DNA of 64,000 nucleotides, from assembly GCF_004115265.2 (NCBI RefSeq), contig NC_046295.1, positions 72,683,008-72,747,007 of the forward strand. The letters are read 5' to 3'. Under the pieces are notes generated by a model. It did not search any database and was not told where the DNA came from. It saw nothing but the letters and a program-made list of their open reading frames with translations. The position numbers were made by a program, and so were the translations under genes. Shown here piece after piece: positions 23,900 to 36,420 of this stretch. How positions within the stretch are numbered: the first letter of the stretch is position 1; every line of letters starts with the position of its first letter. Origin of the DNA: Rhinolophus ferrumequinum (taxonomy: Eukaryota; Chordata; Mammalia; Chiroptera; Rhinolophidae).

Positions 23900-26800
23900 A
23901 GGACCTCAGTAATATGCTTTTTTTAAAGTTTCCTGATGGTTATTGCTGAGGCCATCTTACAATCATAAGAACCACAAGGGCTGGTCCAGTCACAATATTG
24001 TTTTGGGTAGGCTGAGATGGGCACAAAACACTCAGTCTGCAGCAGAAATGCAGGCAGCTCTTAGGAGCTCAATGGGAAACTTCTGTGAATCTCATATCTG
24101 CCTGTGTATCTGACTGTGATTATCTTCAGAGAGTAATGGTTTCTCCTCTTCAGCCTTCTAAATCTTTCATGAGTTCCTCTCATTGGAAAACAAACATGAA
24201 CAATACAGGAAAGAAAAATCTGGAAAATGTAGTCTCCATCCTCACCACTACAGTGCAGGTGAAGACTTGGAAGTGGGTGATAATGATGGTAAGTTAAAAA
24301 CAAACAATCTAGTACAGGGCATATGGACAAGAAGGGAAAATTGGGTAGGAGGCTGAGAGAGTGCCCATATACAAGTCCCAGAAACAGCATGAGGGATGCA
24401 TGAGACAGAGACACCCCAGATGAGTCTGCTTTAGATCAACTGACATGCAGCTGGACACAAAAGCTTGAATGAGACGAGCCAAGACGAGAAAAACCACCAT
24501 CCCAAGCTCGATGAGCCAAGCCCCAAGTTCGATCAGTGATGCCTAAACAAACCTTCAGAGTCATAAGTAACATAAATGCTTATTGCTGAATGCTACTGAG
24601 GTTTTTGTGGTTATTTGTTACCCAGTATTTTTGAGGCAAGAGCTAACTGATACATAGGGGTATGAAAAAGCCCTTATGTCACAAGGCAAGCAAGCCTAAC
24701 ATCAATTGAGTGGGGAAGTGAGGAGGAAGGAGTAAATATTTTTTAAAAAACAGTAACTCAATATATCATATTGAACAAGAACTACTCAAGAGATGTAATT
24801 TTTTTCTGCTGTTTTTTCCCAACATTTATTTAGTTGAGGATTTGTCTTCCTCCTCTGCTAAATAAAAACTCTTTAAGGAGCCCATAAACTTTCTTCTAAT
24901 CCTTAGGTATTAGAAAGGGTAAAGATTACTTTTCAACACAATCTTGATTCTGTACTTAAATATCCCTTTCCCTCATTGGATCTGGCTGCAAGCAAGAATC
25001 TGAGGTCCAGAAAGGAGTCATAATGGTATATTGTCTCTTTTCCCCCCATTTTTCTGGTCTAGTTATATTTAGTGAACTCGTACTTGTGGGGATGGAGCAT
25101 GGGAGGAAGAATGAGAAAAGGGTGACAATAACATGGTTCTCTGGTTGCTACCATATTCAAGAGGTTTTTGGCTCCTCTTGACTTGGATGATGGTTACAAC
25201 TAACTCATTCTCTTGTTACTTCCAAGCCAGGGGATAGCAAGAGGTTCCCAAACTACCTTCCTACACATCCTCTGTGATTCAACTAAAGTATATTTTCTTC
25301 CTGTGAATGTTTCCCCTCATAGCCCCTGGTTTTGGGGTGGTGTATCTTCTACAGATCTCTTATTCTCTCTTACAGCCTCCTAGGCTTTCTAATAGGTCTT
25401 CTTGGGAAGAATTGAAAATGGTTTCATATCTGTTCTTCCTCACATAATCCACCTGTGGTTTGTAGGAAACATTTGTGCTTTTATTGACTCACCATGAAAT
25501 TAAATGAAGGTATATCCCAAACATAATTTTCATATTCTCTCTGTCTCTGTTTCTCTCTCTCTGTTCCCCCCTTCTCCTCCCATTTCATCTTTCCTATTGC
25601 TCTCACTCTCATAAAAGCAGGAGATATATATCCAACTCTCTGAATGTTTCTGTTGAAGCTTCTCTTACTAAGCTTGAAGTGAGGAGGAAAGCACATCCCC
25701 CCAAAGGCAGATTTGGGGCTCACTGCACAGCTTTTTCCAAAAAAGTTCTTTGCAAGAACCTCTCATCTCTAGCTCTTGGCACTTTTTAGATCCACATCTA
25801 GGTTGAAAGGCTCAAGAGCTGCGAAACTGATTCCTGGGCATTTCTTATAAACACTGTCATTTTGTGTCTTATAACTCCCTTTGGAATCTGGTGTCTATCA
25901 CATCTTGGTGCCTCAGCTGGAAATTCCAGTTTCACATCTTGCCACAGGCTGCTCCCTCCGCCTGTGATCATTAGGACAAGATAGAACTTCGTTGTTTGGA
26001 TAATTCTGATTTCAGTCTCAGGTAAAGCAGCACCTTCTCTGGGAAGTTCTTCATGTATCCTCTGCCACAAGGCTAAGCTAATTATTCCTCCTCAGCATTC
26101 CGTATAAACAATTATAGTCGTTGGCTGAATTGCTCTGGAGTCAGACAGCCAAGACCAAGTCTTCCTTTCACTAACTGCAATCCTAAGAACATCCTAAGGT
26201 GTTCTTCACGTCTTTGAGCCTGAGTTTTCCCAACATATCTCTTAGGGCCGTTCTCAGGATTAGGGTAGATGATTTCAAAGCATATTAAGCTCTTTGACTG
26301 GTACCTGAGACACCAGAGGTGACATTTATTTTGTTGCTGAATATCTGTATGTGTTTGGGGAGAAGAGAAGTGTGGGCTGTGTTCCTGAAGGACAAGAAAG
26401 CAGTGTGTTAATTATTTTGTAAGAGAGTACAATTTAATATGTTCTCCCTGAAAGTTCTGGAAGGGCTCATGGTCCCCGGTTGCCTGGGTGCCTGGGAAAG
26501 GAGGAACCATATTGTCACCAACATGGAAAATTCTTTTGAAATGGAAATGTAAAAGACCAAATACATTTAACAACAACTTTAAAATTTGGGGAAGGACCAG
26601 GCCTAAGAGTTCCCATTTAATGATACCAGCCAAAGTGACATATATCCTCAAAATGTTTTACAATTGGCATCATCCAAGAAAAGAGCAAACTAAGTCCTAT
26701 AAAGCATATCCCATTTTACTATTGCCCCGAACAGGCACAAGAATTATATCAGTAAAGGTTTGTGAGTGACAGCTGTGGAAGGAAAACAAGTGAGCTATAT
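23900..26800. other. Gene-free interval
   Basis: I see no supported gene. Short open frames on both strands lack recognisable domains. A MIR-type SINE on the minus strand is likely at about 26110-26310, recognisable by the TCAGACAGCCAAGACC end. The rest is unassigned, moderately AT-rich sequence. Confidence 0.5.
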
Positions 26801-26810
26801 TGTCTTTTCT

Positions 26811-27040
26811 TTTTTTTTTTTTTAAATTTATTTTTAATTTATTGGGGTGACAACTGTTAGCAAAATTACACAGACCTCAGGTGCGCAACTCTGCACCACA
26901 TCATCCACAAATCACACTGTGCGCCCACCACCCAGAGTCAGCTCCCCCTCCATCACCATACATTTGATCCCCCTCACCCTCATCCCCCACCCCCCAACCC
27001 CCTTACGCTCTGGTAACCACCAAATTACGTTCCCCAGATT
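26811..27040 (-). mobile_element. L1 3' end with one-directional T-to-C changes
   Basis: Poly-T at 26811 followed by the same 3' UTR as at 6165, 15625 and 51828 (TTATTGGGGTGACAA core). Against those copies it carries C for T at 26854, 26861, 26871, 26875, 26876, 26884, 26889, 26894, 26896, 26908, 26922, 26924, 26925, 26948 and 27028, and no other class of substitution that I can find. On the L1 sense strand (minus) these are all A-to-G. The element ends about 80 bp from the stop codon of the OR1J1-like gene. Confidence 0.85.
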
Positions 27041-27119
27041 AATTATATTTTCAATAATTTGTATTTACTGTTATTGAAGAAATAAGGTCATATGGGTGCA
27101 TTAAAAAGAAAGGTAGGTA

Positions 27120-28061
27120 TCAGCTGGAAGAATATGCTTTCTTACTCAAGAGTTTTCTCAAGGCTCCTTTCATGTCTTTATTTCTCAGGCTATAAATGAA
27201 AGGGTTCAGCATGGGGGTGACCACTGTGTACATCAATGAAGCAATTATGTTACTGCCATTGGTGCTGTTGGATGAAGGAAGAAAATATAGACCGATAATT
27301 GCCCCATAGTAGAGAGTCACTACTGAGAGATGAGATCCACAAGTGGACAAGGCTTTATAGATCCCCTTGGTAGAGGGAACCCGGAGGATGGTGGTCCCAA
27401 TATGGCCATAAGAAACCAGGATGCATAAGAATGGAAGCATAATGGCCATTAATCCTGCAGTAAAGATTACCAATTGGTTGAGGGAAGTGTCTGAGCAGGA
27501 CAATTTGAGCAGGGCACCAAGGTCACAGAAGAAGTGGGGGACAGTGTGGTCAGCACAGAAGGACAGCCGGGTTAGGAGGAGGGTATGCAAAAGAGAACAA
27601 GCACAAGCGATGACCCAGGACCCAGCCACTAGCATGACACAAACGCTCTGACTCATGATGGTGGTATACTGTAGAGGGTGACAGATGGCCACATACCTGT
27701 CATAGGCCATTGAAGTGATCAAGAAACTGTCCAAATCGGCAAAGAATATGAAAAAATATGTCTGTGAAATGCAGCCTGCATAGGGGATGGATTGGTCCTG
27801 AGTCTGCATGTTCACGAGCATCTTTGGGACGGTGACAGATGAGAATGAGATATCAGTGAAGGCCAAATGGCTGAGGAAGAAGTACATGGGCATGTGCAGG
27901 CGAGCGTCCAGGCTGATGAGCAGGATGATGAGCAGGTTCCCCAGCACCGTGGTCAGGTACATGCCCAGGAACAGGGCGAAGAATGTGCCTTGGTGATCTG
28001 GCCGGATGGGAAGCCCCAGGAAGAGGAAGTGGGAGACACCGCTCTGGTTCTCAAGCCTCAT
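27120..28061 (-). CDS. Olfactory receptor, OR1J1-like, intact
   Basis: Intronless odorant GPCR of 313 residues on the minus strand, opposite to all other ORs here. Landmarks: NQS at residue 5, GN in TM1, [13 protein letters not shown] in TM2, [15 protein letters not shown] after TM3, SYGHIG in TM5, [13 protein letters not shown] in TM6 and [12 protein letters not shown] in TM7. The middle, [19 protein letters not shown] and the [14 protein letters not shown] stretch, matches human OR1J1 as I remember it. An upstream in-frame ATG at 28193 would add 44 residues, but a good 3' splice site (pyrimidine tract ending CTGCACCAG, about 28087-28095) lies between the two ATGs. I therefore take the conventional start at 28061. 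The inverted orientation next to OR1J2 also agrees with the human order I recall. Confidence 0.95.
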   Translation of the reverse strand: MRLENQSGVSHFLFLGLPIRPDHQGTFFALFLGMYLTTVLGNLLIILLISLDARLHMPMYFFLSHLAFTDISFSSVTVPKMLVNMQTQDQSIPYAGCISQTYFFIFFADLDSFLITSMAYDRYVAICHPLQYTTIMSQSVCVMLVAGSWVIACACSLLHTLLLTRLSFCADHTVPHFFCDLGALLKLSCSDTSLNQLVIFTAGLMAIMLPFLCILVSYGHIGTTILRVPSTKGIYKALSTCGSHLSVVTLYYGAIIGLYFLPSSNSTNGSNIIASLMYTVVTPMLNPFIYSLRNKDMKGALRKLLSKKAYSSS

Positions 28062-28299
28062 ACTGGTAGACCAGCTGGAGGGGACTGGTGCAGAAAGTTG
28101 AAGGGAAAAGGTGGAATGCCTCAGGAGAAAAGAAAATGATAGTTGCTGCATAGCATAATAGAGATGTTCTTTTGATTTAGGGGGTGTCTTCATATTTTCT
28201 TACATTTCATGCATATTTTGCTGGATAAATGTAGAAAAGGAATAGGTTAGGATACACAGCCACTTTCTTTCTCAGTCTGGTCCCCATCTCTGTATATGA

Positions 28300-28525
28300 T
28301 AATACTAACAATTAATGTTTATTACACATTGTCCTTTTGCACTGTTCTACTAGCTTACATGTAGTAACTGACTCAACAGTCTTACATAACTGAGTTAGGC
28401 AGGGACTGTTATTTCCACTTTTAGATGGGATAGCTGAGGCAGAGAGTCTCACTGTCAACAGTGATAAGCAGTGGAGAAGCTGGGATTTGGACCCAAGTAT
28501 TTTGACTCCAGAGTTTGTTCTCTGA
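28300..28525 (+). mobile_element. MIR SINE
   Basis: It follows the MIR pattern: AATGTTTATTA start, TTACATGTAGTAACTGACTC core, TGAGGCAGAGAG, then GGGATTTGGACCCAAG near the end. It is old and non-coding. Confidence 0.7.
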
Positions 28526-28914
28526 AAGCAAAACAAATTATTTGACATCAGAAATTTCATTGCCCTTCAAAATTTTGTGTGTAATGATCTGTTTAATTCT
28601 GCATCCCCTGCTTGTCTACATATCCCATGATTATTTCTAATTTGTTCATTGGTTGTAGGCCCAGAATCTATCACAGATAATTAATGCATACACAATATAA
28701 TTTGCTGATCGAATAAAAGATGTCACATCTAATAAATTTGTCATGGCAGCCCCTTTAAGAAACTTACATCAGGCCTTGTTCAAGACTCAGGTTTAACCCT
28801 AATAATCCTGGGGCTCCATGTTATTTAGTTGCCACATGGCATTACGTTCAAAGAGGTACAACTAAAAGCCAAAAATAATTTTAAAAAGGAATTCTAATCT
28901 TTTCAGTGTCTCTA

Positions 28915-29398
28915 AAATAGCCTCTAAGAATCCTTTGATAGATGATTGGATAAAGAAGAGGTGGAATATATACACAATGGAATACTATTCTGCCATAAGA
29001 AAAGATGAAATAGTGCCATTTGGGACAACGTGGATGGAAATTGAGATTATTATGATAGTGAAATAAGTCAGACAAAAAAAAGTCGAGAACCATATGACTT
29101 CACTTGTATGTGGGATATAAACCTGAAAACAACAAACAAATAAGACAAACAAACATGCGAAAACTCATAAATCCAGACAACAGTTTAATGGTTACCAGAG
29201 GGTAAGGTGGCAGGGAGGGGTGGCAAAAGAGGGTGAAGGGGGTCAAATATATGGTGATGGAAAGAGCATTGACTTTGGGGTGAACACACAATGCAATATA
29301 TAGATCATATATGATAGAATTATACACTTGAAACCTATATAACTACTAACCAATGTCACCCCAATACATTTAATAAAAATTAAAAAAAAATAAAAGCT
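28915..29398 (+). mobile_element. L1 3' end
   Basis: It shows the ORF2 terminus pattern (AATGGAATACTATTCTGCC at about 28977), then a 3' UTR with GGGGGTCAAATATATGG and an A-rich tail near 29380. It belongs to an older, related subfamily than the copies at 6165 and 51828. Confidence 0.8.
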
Positions 29399-30545
29399 TA
29401 AATGTAAGAAGCAAAATTTTAGAAACATTAGAAAAAATTTTGTAGGTTATGTTATGATCTTAGGGTAGTATTACATTTCTTAATCATGACCCCCCAAAGC
29501 AGACAACAGAAATATAAATTCTGATAAATTTGATTACATTAAAACAAATTTTCTTTACTACAACCACAACCACCACCACCACAATACAGTCACAAACCAT
29601 GGACGGAACAATATAAACTGCCTCAAATCAGAAGAAGATTAGAACTCAGGATACATGCAAAATTCCTGTGCATTAATAAGGACAAGACAAAAATCTCCAT
29701 CAATATGAGCTAAAAATCCACAGAAAATGAACTCAAAAGAGCCAATAAACATATTAAAAGAGGATCCACTTTCCAAGTGATAAAAGAGATGTCAATTAAA
29801 ATGAGATACTACTGATAAAAATTTAAAAAAAAACGTAAGAACACGATGCATTAAGAAGCGTGTGAAGAAAAGAAACTCTCAGATATTGCTATCAGATATT
29901 TAAATTAGTTCATCTACTTTGACTATATCTCATAAAGTTGAAGACTTATATTCTTTTTGATGTAATAATTTCTCTCCATTTATGCTGTAGAAAACTGTTC
30001 ACATTTCTTCACAAGGACAAAAACCACTTATTGTTTGCAACTTAGTAACAGTAAAGAACTGAAATAGTTAATTGCCCAATAGTCAAGAAATGGATAAACA
30101 GAGGTTAGTTTATTCATACAATCCTATCCAGCAGTACAACTGAATGGACTCTATACCACATTGTCCACATGGATAGATCTTCAAAAATTAACTTTGGGTT
30201 AAAATAAATGCAAAATTATTTTTACAGTATGATATCATATCAATTAAAACACCTAACAACACTATATCTTATTTATGGTACACATATGTGGTAAAAGTAT
30301 AAAAACATATAAGAAGTATTAAAAGGTATGAAAAAATGTTCATAATAATTAACCATATAGAGAAAGAGGAAGGAAATAGGGATGGGTGGACAGAACTTTG
30401 GCTGTGTCTGTAATATTCTAGGCTGTTTGTTTCAACGGTCAGAAACAAATGAGGCAGCATGACAATATTTGTTAAATCTGTGTGTGGGTACATGGGATCA
30501 CATATTTTATTTAATTTATTTTTGAAATATTAAATAATAAAGATA
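29399..30545 (+). mobile_element. Degraded old L1 (ORF2 end and 3' UTR)
   Basis: The sequence follows the end of L1 ORF2 and the 3' UTR of an old mammalian L1, as seen in ATTTGATTACATTAAAA at about 29528 and the A-rich frame around 29690-29830. It is heavily decayed with no long open frame. The boundaries are approximate. Confidence 0.5.
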
Positions 30546-31980
30546 TTGCTCTAAATAAAAAAGAAACACTTCTACAGCTACATTCTCTAGAAAATGTTAG
30601 TGCTCAAGAAGTGTAAGACAGAGGATGGAGAGTGAAGTGTGTTCACCACAAAGCCGTAGGATGTCAAATGCAGGAAAAACCTGTCTGGGTAAAATCCAAT
30701 TCATAACAAAATGCTGTCAGTTTAATGAGTGCATGGTACATGTTGAGCAATATTTACATCTTTAAAAGAATGCCTTCATAATAATCAATGTTAGGAAGCC
30801 GGTGTGCCTCCCTCTCTTTTTCCCTGTCCATTTCCAAGATGCTTTTAATTCTATGCTTTACCGCTAGCAGTTTAGATAAGTTTTACTATTAAAGTTTAAT
30901 GGAACTACTTTGGCCAATCTATATATAACCAATAGGCAAACTGTCAAGCCCAAAATTTATGGCAAAGGGCAAATCTGCTCCTAGGCCCTAAAGAGATGAT
31001 TGGATAAGGATGCTGTAAGAAATCGGAGGTTCCATGCCCAGGTAATGATTTCCCCTTTCAAGAAGGGGCAAAGATTGCTGCTGTTTCATTCTCACGTAAA
31101 CATACACTATCCAACTAGAAGAAAAGAAGCAGGAAGGAGAGGGTAGTGTCCCGAGGTCTCATCATCATTTTGTCAACTGGATTCAGAAGATAACAATGGA
31201 CCACCAGTCCTGGTTCCCCCACCCTCAACTGAGTAAAAGGAAAAGTACAATCATGAACCAGCTTACACTCGTAAGTGAAAATTCAAGTCAAATGGTAACT
31301 TTCAGTGATGACAGCAAAGCAGTCAGCTGGCTCCCTATAAGATCTGGGAGCAGATATCAAATCAGAATATTTACAACACGCTTCACATTAGGTCTCCCAG
31401 AAACAGGTGAAGATAGTCTGGTGCTTAGTCCTAGAGGCAGAAGGCTTTCGACACAGATTCCAACAACCTGGGCCCAACCCTGACTCTACTTGCGATCTTC
31501 ATGGATTGTGGAAAATGAGTGATGGAATACTCTCAAATTTCTTGAGATTCTTCAGGTTATCTGAGGCAGCTATTTTTGGGGGTGGGGTGGGGGGCATGCA
31601 GAACTACGCTGTGTAGAGGATTCCAGAACAATACTGAGCCTCTCATATTCCTACCCAAGACACCAGCTCAACAGGCTGCTGATACCTGAAATTCTTTCAA
31701 CAGAGGAAAATGCTTTAAGGTCTCAACTACAGATTAGGGTCCTGGGACAGAGATCCCTCTAGCCGACATGCTCACTGAGATGGAATGGCTGGGAGCCACT
31801 CATTTGGGGGGACAGGTTTGGATGGCAGAACCAAGGCACTGACTCCTCAGACCAAGTGAGGAGTGGTGAGAGTTGGGGATTACAGGCAGAGGGAAGCAGA
31901 GGCTAAGACACTGAGAGCAAGTGTACTATGTTTCCAGTTTGGCTGAAATGGTTGTGACAGAGCTAGAAATAGTCACATTT
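30546..31980. other. Gene-free interval
   Basis: No supported gene and no repeat I can name. A short open frame at 31196-31483 (95 residues) has no recognisable domain and no homologue I know. Confidence 0.4.
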
Positions 31981-31984
31981 TAAT

Positions 31985-32215
31985 AAACTCTGATTTAGCA
32001 CCTAATTTTCACCAGGTGCTTTTCAAATACCGTTCACTTCTTCCCACAACCTTTCAACATAGGTATTCTGACCGTCATGTGACAGAAAAGAACTTTTGGG
32101 GCTCAGTGATGAAACTTGCCCAATATCTAGCACTAGTATATGGAGAGCCTGGGATTTGTGCCTAGGTCTACCCGGCTTCAAAGACTAAATTCTTCCCACT
32201 ATATTACATGATTTT
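31985..32215 (+). mobile_element. MIR SINE
   Basis: It has a MIR-like layout: CACCAGGTGCTTTTCAAAT, CTTGCCCAATATCTAGCAC, and GGGATTTGTGCCTAGGTCTA near the end. Confidence 0.6.
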
Positions 32216-32354
32216 ATTAACTATATCCTCAAGTAAGACAGTACCTGTTGCCTGAGAGCACTCTAGAATTTTAGGAAGTAAATCAGAAAGTTTGGGAATG
32301 AATGAAAATCTATGTTTTCAAGATATGTGCCTAGATGGTAATATCAACAATAAC

Positions 32355-32630
32355 AATTATAATAATGACCATTCATTAATCACATATTTATTGTGTACTG
32401 TGGACCAGCTGTTGTAACATCTACTTTATATTATGTCAGCCTAACAGGACCACAGAAAAGAAATTATTCTTATTTAACCATTTGCAAAGTAAGGCTTCGA
32501 GTGTTAATAATTTGCCTAGAATCATTCAGCATGAAAATGATGGGCCGATCTTCAATCCCAGATTTATCTGATTTCAAATCCATGTTTCTAACCATCGCAC
32601 ACACTGCATTGTCTCTAGCAGAGCACGATT
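32355..32630 (+). mobile_element. MIR SINE
   Basis: It has a MIR-like layout, from CATTCATTAATCACATATTT through AACCATTTGCAAAGTAAGGC to AATTTGCCTAGAATCATTCA and the ATTTCAAATCCATGTTTCT end. A frame of 98 residues across it is accidental. Confidence 0.65.
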
Positions 32631-32869
32631 TGACAGAAAAAAAAAAAAAAGACATCTATTCCTTATTAAAGAGAAGATGGGGTCTGTAATTCACCAAAAG
32701 TTTGGGATAGATATACTGTTTCAGTCCTTAATCAGATGATTGGAGGTGAATAGAAAAACTAAGTTACCAGCTACTAAATTTACAAAGACAACTGCTCATA
32801 AAGGAAATTTCTCAGAGCTTCAGGGCAAAAGCAGATTGGACCCTGGTCAATGTTTTTGATGGACTACCT

Positions 32870-33080
32870 AGTTTCTCTCAATACGGGAAAGTTTAAGGCA
32901 ACTATGGTACACATCCATTGGAAATAATATCACATAGCCAATAAAATGAGCTCATGAAAGGCTTATGATATGATATTTGAAAGAACATAATATAAAATTA
33001 CCTATAGACATGTTTACAATTATCTGCAAAAAGTGCAGATCATTATTACTTTTTTAAACCTGGAGGTTGTGCTCATATCT
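32870..33080 (+). mobile_element. Old L1 3'-end fragment
   Basis: Related to 36215-36420: both have GGCAACTATGGTACACA, a decayed body and TGTTTACAA/TGTTTATAACC followed by a CTGCAAAAA stretch. This fits an old L1 3' end. Confidence 0.5.
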
Positions 33081-33255
33081 TGGATGCAGGCCAGATACTC
33101 AGCAAAACTGTGAAAGATAATTTTCCTAGAGAGGAAAGTACAAACCACATGGAATTATAATTATTATATCCACCTAAGTTATTTGAGATGACACAACAGA
33201 ATTACATAAAGTGCCTGGCACAAATCTGCAAGATTTTGTAACAGACGACACCACA

Positions 33256-33257
<2 letters not shown>

Positions 33258-33290
<33 letters not shown>
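33258..33290. repeat. (CA)n microsatellite
   Basis: A pure CA run of about 33 bases. Confidence 0.95.
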
Positions 33291-33292
<2 letters not shown>

Positions 33293-33589
33293 TGTTCAGT
33301 GGATCTACAAGTATTGCCCTTACCTAGCTCGAGAGTGATAAATTCAAATACTGTCAGCTCCAGAGTACGAACCAATATTTCTTCTAAGCCGGATACAGAC
33401 AACAACAAAAATATCCACTTTTACCCGGCAGGCTGGGAACCCAGGAGACCAAGGCCACAAATTTCTGGTGAGGAACAATTTGGAAGTAATTGCTGCATTT
33501 CCCTTAACCATTCTCAGTGGAGATGTGCCTTTGCCAGAGACTAAAGGGAGTCAACTCCTTTGGGAATATAAATGAGAACTTTTATGATT

Positions 33590-33760
33590 TTAGGATTCAT
33601 TTATTTACAAAGAATTTTCACAACTGTAAGTTCATGTAACCCTCACGATAATTCTTGAGGTAGATAGCATTTTTCCTATCTTATTGCATTTGAGAGTGGC
33701 TCAGAAGAAAATGACCGAGCGAGAATTCAAACCCAAACACATTAACTTCCAATTGAAAGT
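33590..33760 (+). mobile_element. MIR SINE fragment
   Basis: Shows the MIR-like CTCACGATAATTCTTGAGGT and GCGAGAATTCAAACCCAAAC blocks. Confidence 0.5.
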
Positions 33761-34249
33761 CGAGTTCTCTGATTCCTCCCTTGTAGTAGTGGGCTCTGTA
33801 GCCTGTGGGCTTCTTTCCTCTCGTATTCAGTCTGGAACGAGGAGGAAAGTGGCTACTAAACACTTATGAAAGAATAGCTGGGCTTCTGTTTCTCAGACAG
33901 AGATTTTTTTTTTTCTTCCTACAAAAACACCTGAATGCATGCAGGGACTTTTGTGTGTGTGTGTGTGTGTGAGAGAGATAGTTATGACATAGTAACAGTT
34001 GGCACATACTCAGGGCCCAAAATCTATTCTTTAACCGTAAGAATGAGTGGGAGAAGCCTTCTGAAACCTGCTCCATTAAGACTGGCAAATATAGATAAGA
34101 GTCACAGAATTAAGGGGAGGAGATAGCATTTTATTCATTATTTTTTTTGATAACTCATTCATTCAGTTACTCAGTCTTAAAAACAGTGTGTACCTACTAC
34201 GTAGCAAGAATTGTGTGAATTCTGTGAGTATGTATTTGAAAACACAGGT

Positions 34250-35900
34250 GTGTTGTTTTTTCTCTCAAAAGCTCCTAACCGAGTGAGCAGGATAGATAAA
34301 ACAGTGTGTCAAATACTGTAATGGAAGTGAGTGCTGAGTGCTATGGGGGCACAGAAGAGGGGTATCAAACCCAAATTTAAGGGGGCAAGCAGATAGGTTT
34401 GTAGGATGTCATACATAAGCAGACACCTAAGACAATCAAAACAAGTAAAAGGTGACATGGACAGTGCAGCCGCAGAACATTTGGAAGGCAGTAAAAGAGA
34501 GGAATCAAAAAGACCTGGAGAAGAGAAAGGATGACAAATTTGGGGAACTATTATCAGGAAAATTAGAATGGCTGAAATGTACACTTCAAAAGGAGAAGAG
34601 GTTCAGAATGAGGCCAGAGAAATTAGCAGGAAAGAATCATGCAGAAGCTTGGAAGCCATACTAAACAATTTGTATTTTATCCAAAAGGAAAAGGAGAGCC
34701 ATAGAAGGATTTGATCAGAAGATTGAGTGTGATATTAAAAATTATCGCTATAGGTGAAGAATGGATAACAGCATGTGTTGCAGTGAGTGGAGAGAATATT
34801 GGCAGGGCAAGGATGGAGAGATGGATGCAAGGCCAGAAGCAAGGAGACTAGTTGGGAAGTGGTCACAGTCGTTTAGGTAAGATATTATGGAAATACATCT
34901 AAGAGAGATAATGGAGTTGGAGAGAACTGTATCAATTTAAGTCTCCTTCAGCATCAGAGCCTAAAAGATGCGGTAATTTTGATGTGAGCTAATTTTGGTA
35001 AGACTATAGAAAATGAGGAAAATGAAGGAGCTAAAAAAACCTCTCTCTAAATGTATGGCTTGGACAGCTGAGTATATGGTTGTGGTATTTACTGAGATAG
35101 GGGACATAGAAGGAGCAACAGATCTGAGAAGTTTTTAACACACTGAGTATAAAGTACCAATGGGTCATCCATTTGAAGAAATGCAGGAGGCAGGTATTTC
35201 AGACAGAGACGGAAATTCATGGACCATTAACATAGGAGAGAATGAGATTGCATAAAAAGAAATGAGATGAAAAAGAAAAGTTGAGAAAAGAGGACAAGAA
35301 TGAAGAGGAGAGAAAGAGAGGAGAGAGGAGGGAAGGAAAAGAGAGAGAAGGGACGAGAACAGGGCTGAGGACCGGCCACAGAGAACATTGACAATTAAGG
35401 AAACGGCAGGCAAAGAGTGTCCCCAAAAAGACATCAAAGAACAACCAGAGTTATAGAAGGAAAATATGAAAAAGTGGGACCGTGGGATCTAAGGGAAGAG
35501 AAGGTTAAGTGTTGAAAAACCATCCACTGAATTTAGTAATGAGGAGGATTTTGATGATGTGACCAGTAGCAAGGTCAGTGAGTGGTGGGAACAGAAGCTA
35601 GATTCCAGTGGATTGAGGAATAAATGGAAAGTAAGGAAGTGCAGAAGTGGCTAACTGAATTGATCCGGCACTGAAGCGTTGCTATGGGTGGAGCGAAAGG
35701 CCACTGTGGTAAAGACTCGGGCAAATCGGTTAGAGAATGATAACCCATAAAATCCATCCTGGAGAGTTCACAGAATGAAGACAAAACAAGTTCTAGGGAA
35801 AAATGAACAGAATCAGAGACTGAATAATGTGGCCAAAGATTCCGTATAATGGGTAGAGTGGAAAAACAGAACAAGGAAGTGAACATTTAAATGTAATATT
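34250..35900 (+). repeat. Ancient interspersed repeat of about 1.65 kb
   Basis: The stretch follows a long, widely dispersed mammalian repeat that I recognise by its purine-rich text: GAGTGCTGAGTGCTATGGGG at about 34328, then ATTTGTATTTTATCC and GCCATAGAAGGATTTGATCA around 34670-34710, TATTTACTGAGATAGGGGAC near 35087 and GTGAGTGGTGGGAACAGAAG near 35578. I cannot give the family name with confidence. Open frames in it are not genes. Confidence 0.5.
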
Positions 35901-36214
35901 TTATAGGTAAAGCAATTCCAGTCTTTATAATATGACAATGGGAAGGAATGGTGAAAGTGCAATGGAGACCAAGGTCACTGAAGATGTGATCAAAGGATAA
36001 ATACGTCACTTTGTTGCATGGCTCACTCATGCAAATGTGGATGGCCTCCAAGTTGACAGTAATTTTTAAGGAAGAAGTAAAATGACGCAGATGCCAAAAT
36101 CTGTAGCAAAATAGGAGTAATCTGAGTTTGGTAGTTAGCAGGATAGGCTGTGACGTATGACAGTTTCTGATTTTTCCCCAGTACTAATTACAGCATAATT
36201 ATAAAAAATACGAA

Positions 36215-36420
36215 TTAGTTCCCATCAATATGGGAAGGGTTAAGGCAACTATGGTACACACCCACTGGAATATTAGATAAGCATTAAAATTATGTTTATG
36301 AAAAGCTTATAAGTTTTGAAAGAACAGAATAGGAAATTGTATACGGCATGTTTATAACCAACTGCAAAAATGCAGATTATCGCTTTTTTTAAAATCTGGA
36401 AAGATGTGCTCCAAAATGTT
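36215..36420 (+). mobile_element. Old L1 3'-end fragment
   Basis: Paralogue of 32870-33080 (see there); it lies 3.3 kb further on in the same orientation. Confidence 0.45.

Noticed and set aside
28062-28193. N-terminal extension of 44 residues on the OR1J1-like gene
   Set aside because: It lies beyond a good 3' splice site and does not resemble OR N-termini.
34250-35900. A possible gene or processed transcript in the purine-rich 34-36 kb stretch
   Set aside because: The text follows an old dispersed repeat, and the frames are short and unrelated.
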